From: Blattamonas nauphoetae
Lineage: Eukaryota; Preaxostyla; Oxymonadida
Length of the DNA stretch: 27,258 bases
NCBI GenBank assembly: GCA_033064195.1
Contig: JARBJD010000632.1
Span: 1-27,258 of the forward strand
Reading direction: 5' to 3'
The notes below the pieces were generated by a model. It saw only the letters and a list, made by a program, of their open reading frames with translations, searched no databases and was not told the origin of the DNA. Shown here piece by piece: positions 1 to 9,641 of this stretch. Numbering within the stretch: the first letter of the stretch is position 1; every line of letters begins with the position of its first letter. The translations under genes and the position numbers were made by a program.

Positions 1-1716
1 GAAAGTATCAGATCAAATCAATCCAAACCAACATCGACATTAATTGGGCAAATTGAAGTGCAATCATATCTGCCAAAACAGTGGGATTCAGAACCTCACA
101 TATACTCCATCCAAGAAGTACATCCAACAAATCCTCCTATGCCGTGCAGAATCGGGGATGAGATTGAAGTTCCATTGTGCTATGACGGTCATGATGTGAC
201 TGAGTTTGCGAAGAGTCATTTGCGAATTGATCTCACGATTACTGTTCCATACCAAAAACCAACACAATGGGGGAGAAGTCATGTATCTTTCTTCGGAATG
301 TTCTACGGTTTCAAGTCATCATCAGATGCAATTCGAGATATGAGATTGGTAGACTGTAAAGGAAACATCATTGACAATTCACTTCAGAACAATCACGTTC
401 ATGAATCTTTTCTGTATCACACTTTCAAGTCGTACGAAGAGAAAAACAACATGAAGCATTGCTACAGTCTTTTTGAAAATGTTCAGAGAATGGATCCAAG
501 TGTGTGTGGAGCATATTTAATCCCAATGGGTGGTACAGAAACCTCCTATGCGTTAACCATTCCTCTTGTACTACCATTTGTGAACCTCCTTCCACTGAGT
601 ACCTTTGATCAGTATCCGAATTCAATCTTTGGCAATTTACGGTTACGATTTCATTTGACAACTGATTCTCTTGTGTATTGTCCCATTCGAGCATCAACTG
701 TCATTCAACAAACACTTCAAGAAAAATACGATACCCCAACTACCGGGCAGATTGATCATAATACTGAACGAGGTTATCTTCAGATGATGCATGATAGAGA
801 ATGGTCAACTTTAACTATGGAGTTTACGCAAATTGGGAATCCAGTTCTACAATGTGAAAGACATAGAGGACCAACCCACGTCGAAGGAACAGCGTCTGTC
901 AATTCGCATTGGGATTGGTTAGAAACTAAACAGACAACTTCAACTGTCCTCTCCTCATCTGTGGATAAAGTCGCTTCAATTTGTTATGGATATCAAATCA
1001 CTGATGCAACGAAACAATCCCTCTTCAACATTTACTCAAAAACTGTGTATGTCATGAAAGCAGAAAGAATTGACACGCAATCATTTCAATCATCTGCAAA
1101 TGCCATGGGAGTGAGATCGAACATCAGCATCAAACTCAACAATCTCATGAATCTCATGTGCTTATTCCCAGAAAGACCAAACGAGTGTACAGTCTTTCGC
1201 AATCCTCAATATGTTGGTCACTTCGAAATGCTTGGATCAAACTTTCCCAATTTCCCAATGTCAACCATCTCACCTGAGTTCTATCAAATGATGATGGTGA
1301 ATGGTGATTTTATCGGTTGTTCAGCAACAGAAGAGTTTGAGAATTCCATTTGTGAACCTCGAATTTGGGAAAGAAGGAGTTCGGATGCTATAACACGGTA
1401 CAAGAGAATAAAACCAGTAACGGATGCTACTTGTTTCACATTTATGGTTCCAACAGATCGAAGTGAAATTGCTAGTGGTGAAGAAGGTATTTCAACAGCA
1501 GAATCAGTCAATATTGTATTCAGAGGAACACCAATCAATCAGGGTGAACTGGATCCATATTTCACATCAACTCCAGAAGGTCCTCCTCCACCAATTCTAG
1601 CACTACATCAAGCTACATACTGGTTGTTTTGGATCGAGAATGGACAACCACGAGTGCGATATGTCATTGATCGTCGACTCCAAGAAGCATATGAAGAAGT
1701 AAAGAGAGGATACTGA
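1..1716 (+). CDS. Major capsid-like protein (double jelly-roll type, probable), copy A
   Basis: The frame is open from the first base of the window to a TGA stop, so the start codon lies just left of the edge; comparison with copy B puts the window start near codon 2. About 570 residues fits a double jelly-roll major capsid protein of Polintons and their viral kin. Features that suggest this are an early IEVPL/LRIDLT beta pair, a central IPLVLPFVNLLPLS stretch followed by NSIFGNLRLRFHL (like the strand-turn-strand of the first barrel), and a beta-rich C-terminal half ending in a proline-rich segment and YWLFWIENGQPRVRYV. It sits next to a fibre-like gene, as expected of a structural module. 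A decayed paralogue lies in copy B. I recognise the fold type only by pattern, so the call is probable rather than proven. Internal GTG at 58 is not the likely start. Confidence 0.6.
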   Translation, partial: ESIRSNQSKPTSTLIGQIEVQSYLPKQWDSEPHIYSIQEVHPTNPPMPCRIGDEIEVPLCYDGHDVTEFAKSHLRIDLTITVPYQKPTQWGRSHVSFFGMFYGFKSSSDAIRDMRLVDCKGNIIDNSLQNNHVHESFLYHTFKSYEEKNNMKHCYSLFENVQRMDPSVCGAYLIPMGGTETSYALTIPLVLPFVNLLPLSTFDQYPNSIFGNLRLRFHLTTDSLVYCPIRASTVIQQTLQEKYDTPTTGQIDHNTERGYLQMMHDREWSTLTMEFTQIGNPVLQCERHRGPTHVEGTASVNSHWDWLETKQTTSTVLSSSVDKVASICYGYQITDATKQSLFNIYSKTVYVMKAERIDTQSFQSSANAMGVRSNISIKLNNLMNLMCLFPERPNECTVFRNPQYVGHFEMLGSNFPNFPMSTISPEFYQMMMVNGDFIGCSATEEFENSICEPRIWERRSSDAITRYKRIKPVTDATCFTFMVPTDRSEIASGEEGISTAESVNIVFRGTPINQGELDPYFTSTPEGPPPPILALHQATYWLFWIENGQPRVRYVIDRRLQEAYEEVKRGY

Positions 1717-1731
1717 ATAGAACAAATATGA

Positions 1732-1743
1732 TATTTTATTTTT
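1732..1743 (+). promoter_or_regulatory. T-rich late-promoter-like motif before the 136-residue gene
   Basis: TATTTTATTTTT lies 13 bases before the ATG at 1757. The same T-rich block is found just upstream of seven other gene starts in copy B, so it is probably the element's own promoter or transcript-start signal. It could instead mark the end of the preceding capsid transcript. Confidence 0.5.
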
Positions 1744-1756
1744 GTAGAAAACACCA

Positions 1757-2167
1757 ATGGTGAAACGCTATTTCTCAATTCAGAATTCTCACACTGCTCA
1801 ATTTCCTCATGATTTTGTTAATTCCCGAAAACAAAAATACATCTACTTCCTCGACTGTAAACTCATTCATGTGAGGGAAGAAATTAATGGTTCAACAACT
1901 GTCATTTCAAAAGATGTTCCACAGCATATTACAATCCATGGTGATTGGATCCAGACCGATGCCTTCAATGATTCAGATGTTGCTTTCTGTAATGAACAGA
2001 TTGCGAAGCGAAAGAAGTGGGAATTAAGCACTCGACAATCAATTGTGAAGATCTGGTTCAAAGACAGTTCTGGTGAATCAATCGAGATGGAGACATCGGA
2101 GACAATCAATGGAAAAATAAATAAAGAGTATTATGAATTTCTGGTTGATCTCATGTTGGAGTATTGA
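1757..2167 (+). CDS. Conserved 136-residue protein of unknown function, copy A
   Basis: I do not recognise this protein. It starts at an ATG 13 bases after the T-rich motif and ends in TGA. It begins MVKRYFSIQNSHTAQF, has alternating beta-like and polar segments (HITIHGDWIQTD, SIVKIWFKDSSGESIEM) and ends in an aromatic helix-like tail (EYYEFLVDLMLEY). There is no signal peptide, membrane segment or zinc site. It lies between the capsid-like and fibre-like genes in both copies, so a minor structural or assembly role is plausible, but this is inference from position. Copy B encodes the same length with seven differences, all in the first 54 residues; the last 82 are identical. Confidence 0.8.
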   Translation: MVKRYFSIQNSHTAQFPHDFVNSRKQKYIYFLDCKLIHVREEINGSTTVISKDVPQHITIHGDWIQTDAFNDSDVAFCNEQIAKRKKWELSTRQSIVKIWFKDSSGESIEMETSETINGKINKEYYEFLVDLMLEY

Positions 2168-2204
2168 TTAGTGAGTTATATTTTTGGATCAGTTCATTGA
2201 TGAG

Positions 2205-2725
2205 CAGGCATCTGAGTAGTCCCATCAAAATAGGTAAAACTGGGATCAATTGATGTCAGTGCCTAAATTTGTACTGAGATCATATTTCAACTCTTTTCCT
2301 TTGAGATTTTCTCATTATCACTTCATTAATCATGTTCAATTCACTTCTTGTTTTCACATAATGCTCTTCAATATTTCAGACAGCTCTTATTTCCCAAAAA
2401 CACGCACGATCACAATCACCAACACTTCTTTTTTCGATGTATTCCCTTCATTGACTTTTGTCAGTGAGAAAAAACCATCAAAGAAGACATAATAACGCAT
2501 TATCGACTTGTTTTTATAATTATTGTTGTAGAACAAACTGAAACAGCAGCACCCAAAGTTTGCATTTTCATGATCTATGAAGTGACCATTTTCCTTTTTA
2601 CTTTTTTTTCCATTCAAATATCATATATAAGAAGACTTTTTTGAAATGAAAGAAACGAAATGGTATTGTAGGTATTTAGTGGGATCAGATCCGACTGGGA
2701 TCACTGGGATCAAATCAGAAGCCTG
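2205..2725. mobile_element. hAT-like MITE, 521 bp, inserted in copy A
   Basis: The inserted segment starts CAGGCATCTGA and ends TCAGAAGCCTG, inverted ends with one mismatch. It is flanked by TTGATGAG at 2197-2204 and again at 2726-2733. Copy B has the uninterrupted site once (CTCATCAA at 20106-20113). An 8-bp duplication with CAG-type termini is the signature of the hAT superfamily. It holds no credible gene and is non-autonomous. It sits at the junction of the convergent fibre and 136-residue genes and replaces the last residues of the copy A fibre frame. Confidence 0.88.
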
Positions 2726-3720
2726 TTGATGAGTGTCTGTTGTTGTCCGACGATAGAGGATAATTCCTGAATGGCTTTGATACAGAAACAAGAGAGTTCT
2801 GCATAATCAACTTGAAGACAATCTGGATTGGAATCATTCACAACCTCTGGGAATATCTCTTGGATCTGTTGTGCAATCACTCCAATGTGTTTCTTCTCAC
2901 TTTCCTTCTTCAAACATTCACATTTCTCTTTGCAGTTCTTCAAGTGTTCTTCATTGGTTTCGTTCTCGATTTGTCTTGTAACTTTGTTGATCTTCGAGTC
3001 GAATGTGTTGAATTGGTACTGCACAATTTCCACTTGGTTCAGTTGTTCAAGAACATTAGGATAGGGAACAATATTTCTCTTGACTCTTCTGTCTGACAGT
3101 TGAAAAAAACTTCCTGTTGTGGATATTGAAAACACTCCTGAACCTGTGTCCTCATCGTAGTAATACAAAGCTGGTGAGTCACACGGTGACCACATAATTA
3201 TTCCATCACCATTGAACTGAATTCCTGAAGTTTCTGCAATCGATTGTGAAATTGAAATGCCAGACTTAAATGTTGAAGCCGGATATGTTCCAGGATACTT
3301 CGGAAGTGATCCTTCTGATATGTTCCAATTCGCTCCATTCACACTGATCAATCCTCCAATTGTTGGTGTCGTGATTGATCCATTTGTGCTGACTACTTTT
3401 TGGATTGATGATATCGCTGTCTTATGTGCTTCTGTTGTCTTCTGAAGTGAGTCAATCACTGCCGAATTCTCGTTGGTTGTTGAGTGATTATGATCAATCA
3501 TTTTCTCAATCATTTGTGAATTGTATTTTTGTCGATTCATTTTTGTTTGCTCTTTCATTGGAATTAAAATTCTTGACTCCCTCATGAACATACGTCACCG
3601 GCACATTATTTCTGACATACTCAGAGACTAGCGAACAGTTCTCTTCTCTCATTGATTCAATTAATGCTTGTTCTGAACATACTCGACGTCTTTCGTTGTA
3701 CATCTCAGTTGGATTCCTTT
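2726..3720 (-). pseudogene. Fibre-like protein with S74 chaperone domain, copy A (broken)
   Basis: This is the copy A counterpart of the whole gene at 19119-20159, nearly identical across the middle and C-terminal domain. It retains the SDRRVKRNI motif of the S74 (endosialidase chaperone) family, the HIGVIAQQIQEIFPEVV motif and the C-terminal helix. The copy is broken, with roughly two or three breaks including the adjoining MITE. It runs convergently with the 136-residue gene, as in copy B. Function is discussed under the intact copy. Confidence 0.85.
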
Positions 3721-3899
3721 AATACAAATTAAAAAATTCAATAATAAATTTTCATTCGTGTTTTTATCCTTTGAGATCTTCCGAGACTTCGATCCTCTCA
3801 TCGATGGGTTCGATCAGTCTTGTTTGATCAGAGAATATCCTTCAATGGGACATGATCCTCTCATTTCGTTCCTAACGACTCTTTACCGTTTGATTTAGG
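3721..3899. other. AT-rich spacer between fibre gene and repeat array, copy A
   Basis: This short stretch contains the T-rich upstream region of the fibre gene (minus strand, rich in T with TTTAATTTGTATTAAA) and GATC-rich sequence. It has a close counterpart at 18940-19118 in copy B. No gene is seen. Confidence 0.5.
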
Positions 3900-5790
3900 T
3901 GTGTTACGCTTTCTACTTTCACATTTGTTCTCTTTTCTTTTTTGACATCACTTTCTTGTCTTTGATCCTTCACTTTTTTCTTCTCCTCTCATTTAGGTCC
4001 ACAATAATGTTTTATCTTCTGAAATTTCGTTTCCCACTCATTCATGAAAGGTTTGTTCTCTTTTTTGATAAATCTCTTCATAAAACATCCTTATGTACCA
4101 ACGCTGATCGGACCAAACTCGACATCACAATTTAGGTACACCGTTGTGTTTTATCGATTGAAAGTATGTTGCACAACCAACACTCCACAGGTATTCTCTT
4201 CTTTTTTATTCATCTCTTTATAAAACACATTCGTGGACTCGATCTGTGTGATCATCCCAACTCAGGTACACTATGATGTCTTATCTCATGAAAGCATGTT
4301 TAATCAAGGAATTAGAACAGGTTTGATCTCTTTTTTGTATTATCTCTTCATAAGACACAATGACGTACCAGAATTTTCACTTCATCTTTCTTCGAGAAAC
4401 TTCGTGATTCATCGATAAAATTGTATGCATTGGTACACCACTTTGTTTTACTTTGATTTGATTCTCATTTCACCTTTTACACTTCACTACTCTTCGATTT
4501 GTACTCTTCATTTTTTCTAAAACACAACGGTGTACCAACAAAACGCGATCTGAAGTGATCGTCCAGATCAGGTACACCACTTTACCTTATCGTTTCATTT
4601 CACAACTCTTTGATTTCAATTCTTTTTTTTATCAAAACAAGGTTGAACACAGAACTAAAAATGTTTGATCGTCAAGATAAAAATGAACTATAAGATCTGG
4701 TACATGAATGTGTTTTATCACTTCAAACCTTGTTTCACTTCACAATTTTGATCTCTAAATTAACATTTTTGCTCTAATCTTTGATAAAACACACTGGTGT
4801 ACCAACGAGACTCAATCTGAAATGGGTGATTCTCAGTGAAATAAGGCAAGCGTTTTTCGTGGTATCCACGAAGAATATTGTCCTCAAAATCAAGATTCTT
4901 CGTCTATCATCCCCAAACATATCATTAGTGAACTTTTTGCATTTCAAAAATAACATAGAATTTGTCTCGATCCACACAGAAATCTCACGTTTTTTCCATT
5001 TTTCTCTTTAATGGATGATTTATCTCTGTTTTATCACACAGATACATCTTTTTTTGTTGATTTACATCCTTTCTCTCTCTTTAAACGTCTTCTGTGAGAT
5101 AAAGTGTGCAAAAATGTGCTGATCTTAAAAAGGCTATTTCGAGCGCGATCATGCTTGAAATCCAAAAATTCACATGTCCTCTGTCTGCAGAGTAGATGTG
5201 TAAGAAATAGGGAAAAAATGAATTATCCAAACGCACCATAGTGTTTTGCCTTATTTGACTGAGAATCAGCCAAATGATCGGTGAGATCTGGTACATGAAT
5301 GTGTCTTATCGGTTAGTTTTCACTTCACTCGCTTTTCATTACTCTTCTTTTCTGAAATTTCGTTGAACACGTTCATAAGGTGAAGTGGTGTACCAACGAA
5401 GTGAGAAAAACAATGATTGGAGAGATCTGGTACGTCACTTCACTTTATCGTTGCTAACATTGTTTCACTTCACAATTTTACTCTAATTAGAAACATTTTT
5501 GTTGAAGACGCTCATAAAGTGAAGTGGTGTACCAATGAAATGCGAACAACAAAGATCGTTCAGATCTGGTACGAGATTTTGTTTTATCTTTTAGTTTTCA
5601 CTTCAATCACTCTTTTTTTCTCTTTGTTTGTGAAATTTTGACGAACCCGTTCATAAGGTGAAGTGGTGTACCAACGGAACGCGAAGGAGCATGATCGTGC
5701 AAATCTGGTACGTCACTTCACCTTATCGTTTCATTCTCACTTCATTTACATTTTAGTACTCTAATTTTGTGAAATTTAGATGAAGATGTT
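3900..5790. repeat. Array of dyad-symmetric repeats of about 137 bp, copy A
   Basis: Degenerate units recur, each with two facing arms. One arm resembles AAGGTGAAGTGGTGTACCA and the other TGGTACGTCACTTCACCTT, separated by about 45 bases that often contain GATC. Well-preserved arms lie near 4515-4570, 5380-5450, 5520-5580 and 5655-5715. Short reading frames in this stretch are artefacts of T-rich sequence. The array is interrupted by a 447-bp MITE. The counterpart in copy B is 17390-18870. The position just inside the terminal region suggests a role in replication or terminus recognition, but this is speculation. Confidence 0.8.
4825..5271. mobile_element. MITE, 447 bp, inserted in the repeat array of copy A
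   Basis: Inverted ends read GGTGATTCTCAGTG on the left and, on the opposite strand, GGCTGATTCTCAGTC on the right, continuing in both into AAATAAGGCAA. The ends differ by a one-base gap and one substitution. AAATG at 4820-4824 is repeated at 5272-5276. Copy B has the empty site once (CATTT at 17884-17888). The 5-bp duplication does not point to one superfamily. No gene is inside; the short reading frames at the ends are not convincing. Confidence 0.82.
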
Positions 5791-7127
5791 CATCAAACTC
5801 AATACTTTCCCACAATTTTCACTTTTTCCATTTCACCATTCACTATCATACTTGCCCACTTCATTGTTGCTTCTTTCACATTCTTTTGTTCCAATTAAGC
5901 GAAAAAGTTGATGAAAACTGAGCTATTGTGATGTGCTGAAGAGCGACAACGGTCGCCAAAAGTGTGTGTGAGATTGGTGAAGTGACGAGGAAAGTCGAAG
6001 TAATTAAAGTGAAAACCAGACGAGCGAAATGAGCAGTGAAAAGCGTTGAAGTGGTTGTGCATGAAACAAACAAGATCAAAAGTTGAGTGTGAGAAACATG
6101 AAAAACCAACATTAAGAAAAAACTAGTCGTCAAAAGTGTCGCGAAAATTCAGTACTCCCTCCTCGAAAGGTGAGAAAGAAGATGTGATGTGAGAAAATCG
6201 GGGCAAAAATCGATATGAGTGAAAAGTTGGTGAAAATGTGGTGCAAAAAAGGTGCGTGTAAAAAAAGACGACTATGAAGGTGAGGTGGTCGGAAACCTAG
6301 GAAAAGCGTCGGAAGGACGCGAATGCGAAGAAAACGAAAAATCTAACGCAAAAAACGAAAACTGACGAAAAAAGTGGTGAAAGATGAGGTGCAAAAGTGA
6401 ACGTTCGAAGAGCCGCCAAAAGGCGACTCCGAGCGAAATGAAGTGAAAAAACGCAAATAGGAGGTAAAAGTGATCCTAAAAAGTGAAGTGCTGAAAGCGC
6501 ATACATTTTTTTTAAAATTCGGAGAAACTCGAAAAATGGAATATGGGTTGATCTAGAAAAATCCCGATCCGGCCTTGATCTAACCAAAAATCCCAAAAGT
6601 GTTTTTTATCGCGAATTTCACCTTCTGAAATCGATTTTGTAATTTTAGAAGGTGTTTGAGGTGTATTTGAGCCATATAGCAGCAGTTTTAAGCAAGTTCT
6701 GAAAATCGACGTTTTGGTCACTTTTTCGACCACTGTTCGGTACGTAGCTCCACGAATTCTCAACCGATTTTCCTCGGGATTGTTTTGATCGACGACTCAC
6801 ATCGTCCCCGACATTTCAGACTTTTTTTCGATTTTTTTCGAAGTGGTTCTCAAGTTGGATTCACTTTGTTCGAGTTCAAATGTGAAAAAACATCGAAAAA
6901 AGTGACAACATTTTTGGAATATGACAAAAATTTGCTTCAAAATTGACGCTTAAAATGAGGTCGAAATATTGAACATATTTTTGGAATTTAGGTCAAATAT
7001 TGGCATCGTTGAAATGGCCTAAATTCCTTTTAATACAAGATTTAGAAATGGTCAATCGGAATTGACTTTTCGTTTCTGATTTCAACGACTATTTCAATCT
7101 GGTTCCCAAATCGTCTACTATACTACT
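5791..7127. other. Terminal non-coding region of copy A
   Basis: There is no convincing gene. The last 600 bases (about 6520-7127) match 16052-16660 closely in inverted orientation; the inner part is more diverged and rich in GAAAA/TTTTC. The terminus is TATACTACT at 7127. Polintons carry terminal inverted repeats of several hundred bases and this is the likely counterpart, but the other end of the element is not in view to confirm it. Confidence 0.6.
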
Positions 7128-7521
7128 CACATTTTTGATGCAATTTGGGCGTTTTTTTTCGAGACTCAACACCCCCTTTTTTTAACACAAATCAGATTAT
7201 TTCACATTAATCAAACAGTGAGAGGCGGGAAAAGTTTAGTTTTTCAATGGTTCATGTTGGTGAGTTTCTGTTGTTTTATATTTAGGGTGGATCACATGTT
7301 TTTCGAAAATAGGAACTGATCACAAATAATAAGAACGATGCAGACATAAACAATCGAAAAAAACATGAAAAGTTTAACGAATCTAAGTAAGAGTGAGTTT
7401 GGCACCGTTGGCGAGTGTTAAGTCAAGAAGAACATATTGAATTCGGGAAATAGCGGATAACGACCTTCCTTCTTGTTATCCACACATCCTCATCGTTCGC
7501 TCTTCCTTGTTGCTGGTTCCT
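7128..7521. other. Host sequence next to element end; no gene seen
   Basis: The sequence is low in coding character. It includes a block near 7157-7185 (CGAGACTCAACACCCC inside T-runs) that recurs inverted at about 11148-11177. A degraded copy of the minisatellite unit begins near 7488. Confidence 0.4.
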
Positions 7522-7708
7522 CCTCGTTGTTCGCTCATCCTCGTCGTTCGCTCAGCCTCGTCGTTCGCTCATCCTCGTTGTTCGCTCAGCCTCGTCGTTC
7601 GCTCATCCTCGTTGTTCGCTCAGCCTCGTCGTTCGCTCATCCTCGTTGTTCGCTCATCCTCGTCGTTCGCTCAGCCTCGTCGTTCGCTCATCCTCGTCGT
7701 TCGCTCTT
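7522..7708 (+). repeat. 17-bp minisatellite, eleven units
   Basis: Eleven consecutive 17-base units of the form CCTCGTYGTTCGCTCAK are present. They vary mainly at two positions (C/T at base 7 and G/T at base 17), so higher-order alternation is visible. Because 17 is not a multiple of three, all frames show the same 17-residue periodic peptides, which explains the apparent open frames here. Expansion by slippage is likely. Confidence 0.95.
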
Positions 7709-8044
7709 CCTCGTTCCTCTTGCATCTTTGTGGTTTCCTCCTCTTCGCTGTTCGTTGCATATTCTAGTTCAGTGAGAGATCTGTCGTCGAAACGACACCA
7801 ATTGGCGAAGTCCGTGGCTTAGTGAGAGATGTTCCAAGCTGCAAGTTCAGCTTGTGTGAGGTTCAGTTGATAATCTTGTGTTAAGTCTAGTAGTTAAGTA
7901 TCTGTCGAACGAAGTTGTTCAAGAGACTGTGGATCGAATGAAATCCAAAAAGAGAGCAGAGCAGAGGATGTACGCCGTTGAGCAGAAGCTTCCATTCAAT
8001 CCTCCCCTGGCCCTTCGAGAACAGAATCATACACGACGTGTCAG

Positions 8045-8592
8045 CTACACATCCATTCCTCTTCAGTTTTCTTCGCTTCTTCTTCATGTTTCTTCGATTC
8101 TGCTTCTTGTTTCTTCTTTTCTGCTTCCGCTCTCATTTCTGATTCTGCTTCCCGCTTTTTCTGTTCGGCTTCTTTCTGTTCGTTTTGTTTGGCTCATGGA
8201 GCAGCTTCCATGTCAGCATCTCGTTTCCACTATTCTTGTTGCTTCAGGCTCTCCTCCTCAGCTTTCTTCTGCTTCACGTCAGGTGTGACTTCTTCCTTTT
8301 TCTCCTCCCTTTTCTCTTTCTTCACTGCTTCATATCTTTCCGTGTCTTTCTCTTTCTTTTCATTCGTTGGTGTTGGTGGATCGTTCTTGTTTGGTTCAAA
8401 TCCCTTCCTTCTCTCCGATCTCTCCTCCTCTTCCTTCTTCCCTTCCTTCTCTTTCTTCTCCTTGAACATATCCGGTTTTTCCTTCAACTTTTCCTGATCA
8501 TCCGATCCATGCGTGGCATGTTGTGTCGATTTGGGGTCTTCAGGCTGTCCCATTGTTGAGGGGTGATCTCTGTTCTTCTTGTACTGTTCCAT
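8045..8592 (-). pseudogene. Lys/Glu-rich coiled-coil gene or remnant (host)
   Basis: The minus strand encodes a highly charged Lys/Glu/Gln-rich protein (for example KEKKEKEGKKEEEERSERRKG), starting at an ATG at 8592. The main open part ends near 8230, but the same frame stays strongly Lys/Glu-rich (AEQKKREAESEMRAEAEKK) down to about 8050, past two in-frame stops. It therefore looks like a longer coiled-coil gene that has decayed, or one with unrecognised introns. No family is recognisable from such low-complexity sequence. Plus-strand frames here are Ser/Leu/Phe-rich mirror images. Confidence 0.5.
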
Positions 8593-8722
8593 CTGCTGAT
8601 CGCATCCGCTTCCTATTCCCTCCGTTCACTTTTCTCGCTTCGCATCTTTCCAAAAATCGTTCGCAGCAGCTCTCTCACAATCCTCGAGGTTATCCATTCT
8701 CGACGACCCCTTCGCGACACCC

Positions 8723-9196
8723 TCATCTCCCCTCACGATGTACCTTCGTCACTGGGTGGTTCGACTGATCCTCTGTGAACAAGTCGTCGAATGGATTTTG
8801 GGTCTTGATTTGTGTTATCTGCGACTCGGAGTGGGCGACAATGATGTTCAACAGCTCGAAGTCGGTACCAATCTCGTCCTCGTCCACACCAAACCCAAAT
8901 CCTCCCTGAACCTGCTTTTGCTTGTCAGTGCACGTCGAGAAGCATTGCTGACGAGTTGTTTCGCAGATTTGGACGCAGTCTCGACGTTCTAGTTTCGGTG
9001 AGCGAGCAAGCTGGGCAGCGCACATCCTCATTCTCAATCGCTTGCCTGCGGTGAAATCTTCGATGCTGGCTGACGACGCACCGTGTGAGCCGCAATCGAG
9101 AATGCTGTCCAATACTTCGTCCTCGCACTGCCTCAGAGACTCTTCGTCTTGTTCGGTGTGTGAACGGAGATTGGTTGGGAAGGAGAGAGGATACAA
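8723..9196 (-). CDS. Cys-containing protein of unknown function (host, possible exon)
   Basis: This is a balanced, non-repetitive minus-strand frame with RRDCVQICETTRQQCFSTC near the middle (two C-x3-C pairs six residues apart), further cysteines upstream, and an acidic C-terminal part (GVDEDEIGTDFELL, NPFDDLFTEDQ). The frame stays open upstream of 9196 to about 9290 through a hydrophobic stretch (LYLSVLITLSEISLVF), possibly a signal peptide, but has no ATG there, so the true start may lie in another exon. Position 9196 itself is a TTG. It may belong with the other minus-strand pieces up to 9965. Family not recognised. Confidence 0.45.
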   Translation of the reverse strand: MYPLSFPTNLRSHTEQDEESLRQCEDEVLDSILDCGSHGASSASIEDFTAGKRLRMRMCAAQLARSPKLERRDCVQICETTRQQCFSTCTDKQKQVQGGFGFGVDEDEIGTDFELLNIIVAHSESQITQIKTQNPFDDLFTEDQSNHPVTKVHREGR

Positions 9197-9382
9197 TGTG
9201 GCGTCTTGTAATCTGGAGGAGAAGACGAGACTGATTTCGGAGAGTGTGATGAGGACGGAAAGATAAAGCTTGGCTGGAGACGGCTGGTTGGGATTGGTTG
9301 GTTGAATCGGTGTGTTTCAAGAGTTCTTTGTCGGAACACGGGTGGCTGAGGCAGAATTTGGTGTTCCCTTTCGTTTGAGTGT

Positions 9383-9637
9383 TTATTTCTCCTCCTTTTC
9401 GAGAGCAGATAGCTCGTCTTTCACTGCAGACAGAATAGACTCTTCCTCCTTCCTCAAATTGTTGAAGCGAGCCTTCATTCGTTTCTTGTCATCCCTTGCT
9501 TTCTGTTTGAGTTCTTTGGCTTTTGCTTCCGGTAATGCAGATCGGCATATTGTACAGACGGCATTTGGACATGCAGTTTGAGTCGTCAGGCTCGTTTTCG
9601 GACATTTCTTCGTCTTCAGTCTGAGGATCCTCGTCAT
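9383..9637 (-). CDS. Basic helical segment with CxxC, unknown (host, possible exon)
   Basis: The minus-strand frame encodes CPNAVCTIC followed by a long charged helix (EAKAKELKQKARDDKKRMKA and EEESILSAVKDELSALEKEEK). It is in the same frame as the Cys-rich piece at 8723-9196 with stops between them, so it could be a neighbouring exon or part of a decayed gene. No family is recognised. Confidence 0.35.
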   Translation of the reverse strand: MTRILRLKTKKCPKTSLTTQTACPNAVCTICRSALPEAKAKELKQKARDDKKRMKARFNNLRKEEESILSAVKDELSALEKEEK

Positions 9638-9641
9638 TCCC

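Larger units (their letters stand above)
1..7127. mobile_element. Polinton-like element, copy A (one end; rest lies off the left edge)
   Basis: This segment matches 16052-22736 in inverted orientation. The match stops abruptly at 7127, where the sequence reads TATACTACT, and on the other side at 16052, where it reads AGTAGTATA. A 5'-AG terminus is known for Polintons/Mavericks. The copy carries, from its terminus inward, terminal T/A-rich sequence, a dyad repeat array, a fibre-like gene, a 136-residue gene and a capsid-like gene cut by the window edge. Two MITEs have inserted into it. The capsid and 136-residue genes look whole as far as they can be seen; the fibre gene is broken. Near-identity to copy B in several genes suggests a fairly recent common source. 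The six bases beyond the end (CACATT) are the expected target duplication if this is a true Polinton; the partner lies outside the window. Confidence 0.75.

Noticed and set aside
2250-2617. Open frames inside the 521-bp MITE
   Set aside because: Low-complexity peptides within a non-autonomous insertion.
3900-5790. CRISPR-like array
   Set aside because: Units are degenerate, dyad-symmetric and longer than CRISPR repeats, without unique spacers between identical repeats, in a eukaryotic element.
7473-8288. Plus-strand frames across the minisatellite and beyond
   Set aside because: Periodic peptides from a 17-base repeat in all frames, then a Ser/Leu/Phe-rich mirror of the minus-strand Lys/Glu-rich sequence.
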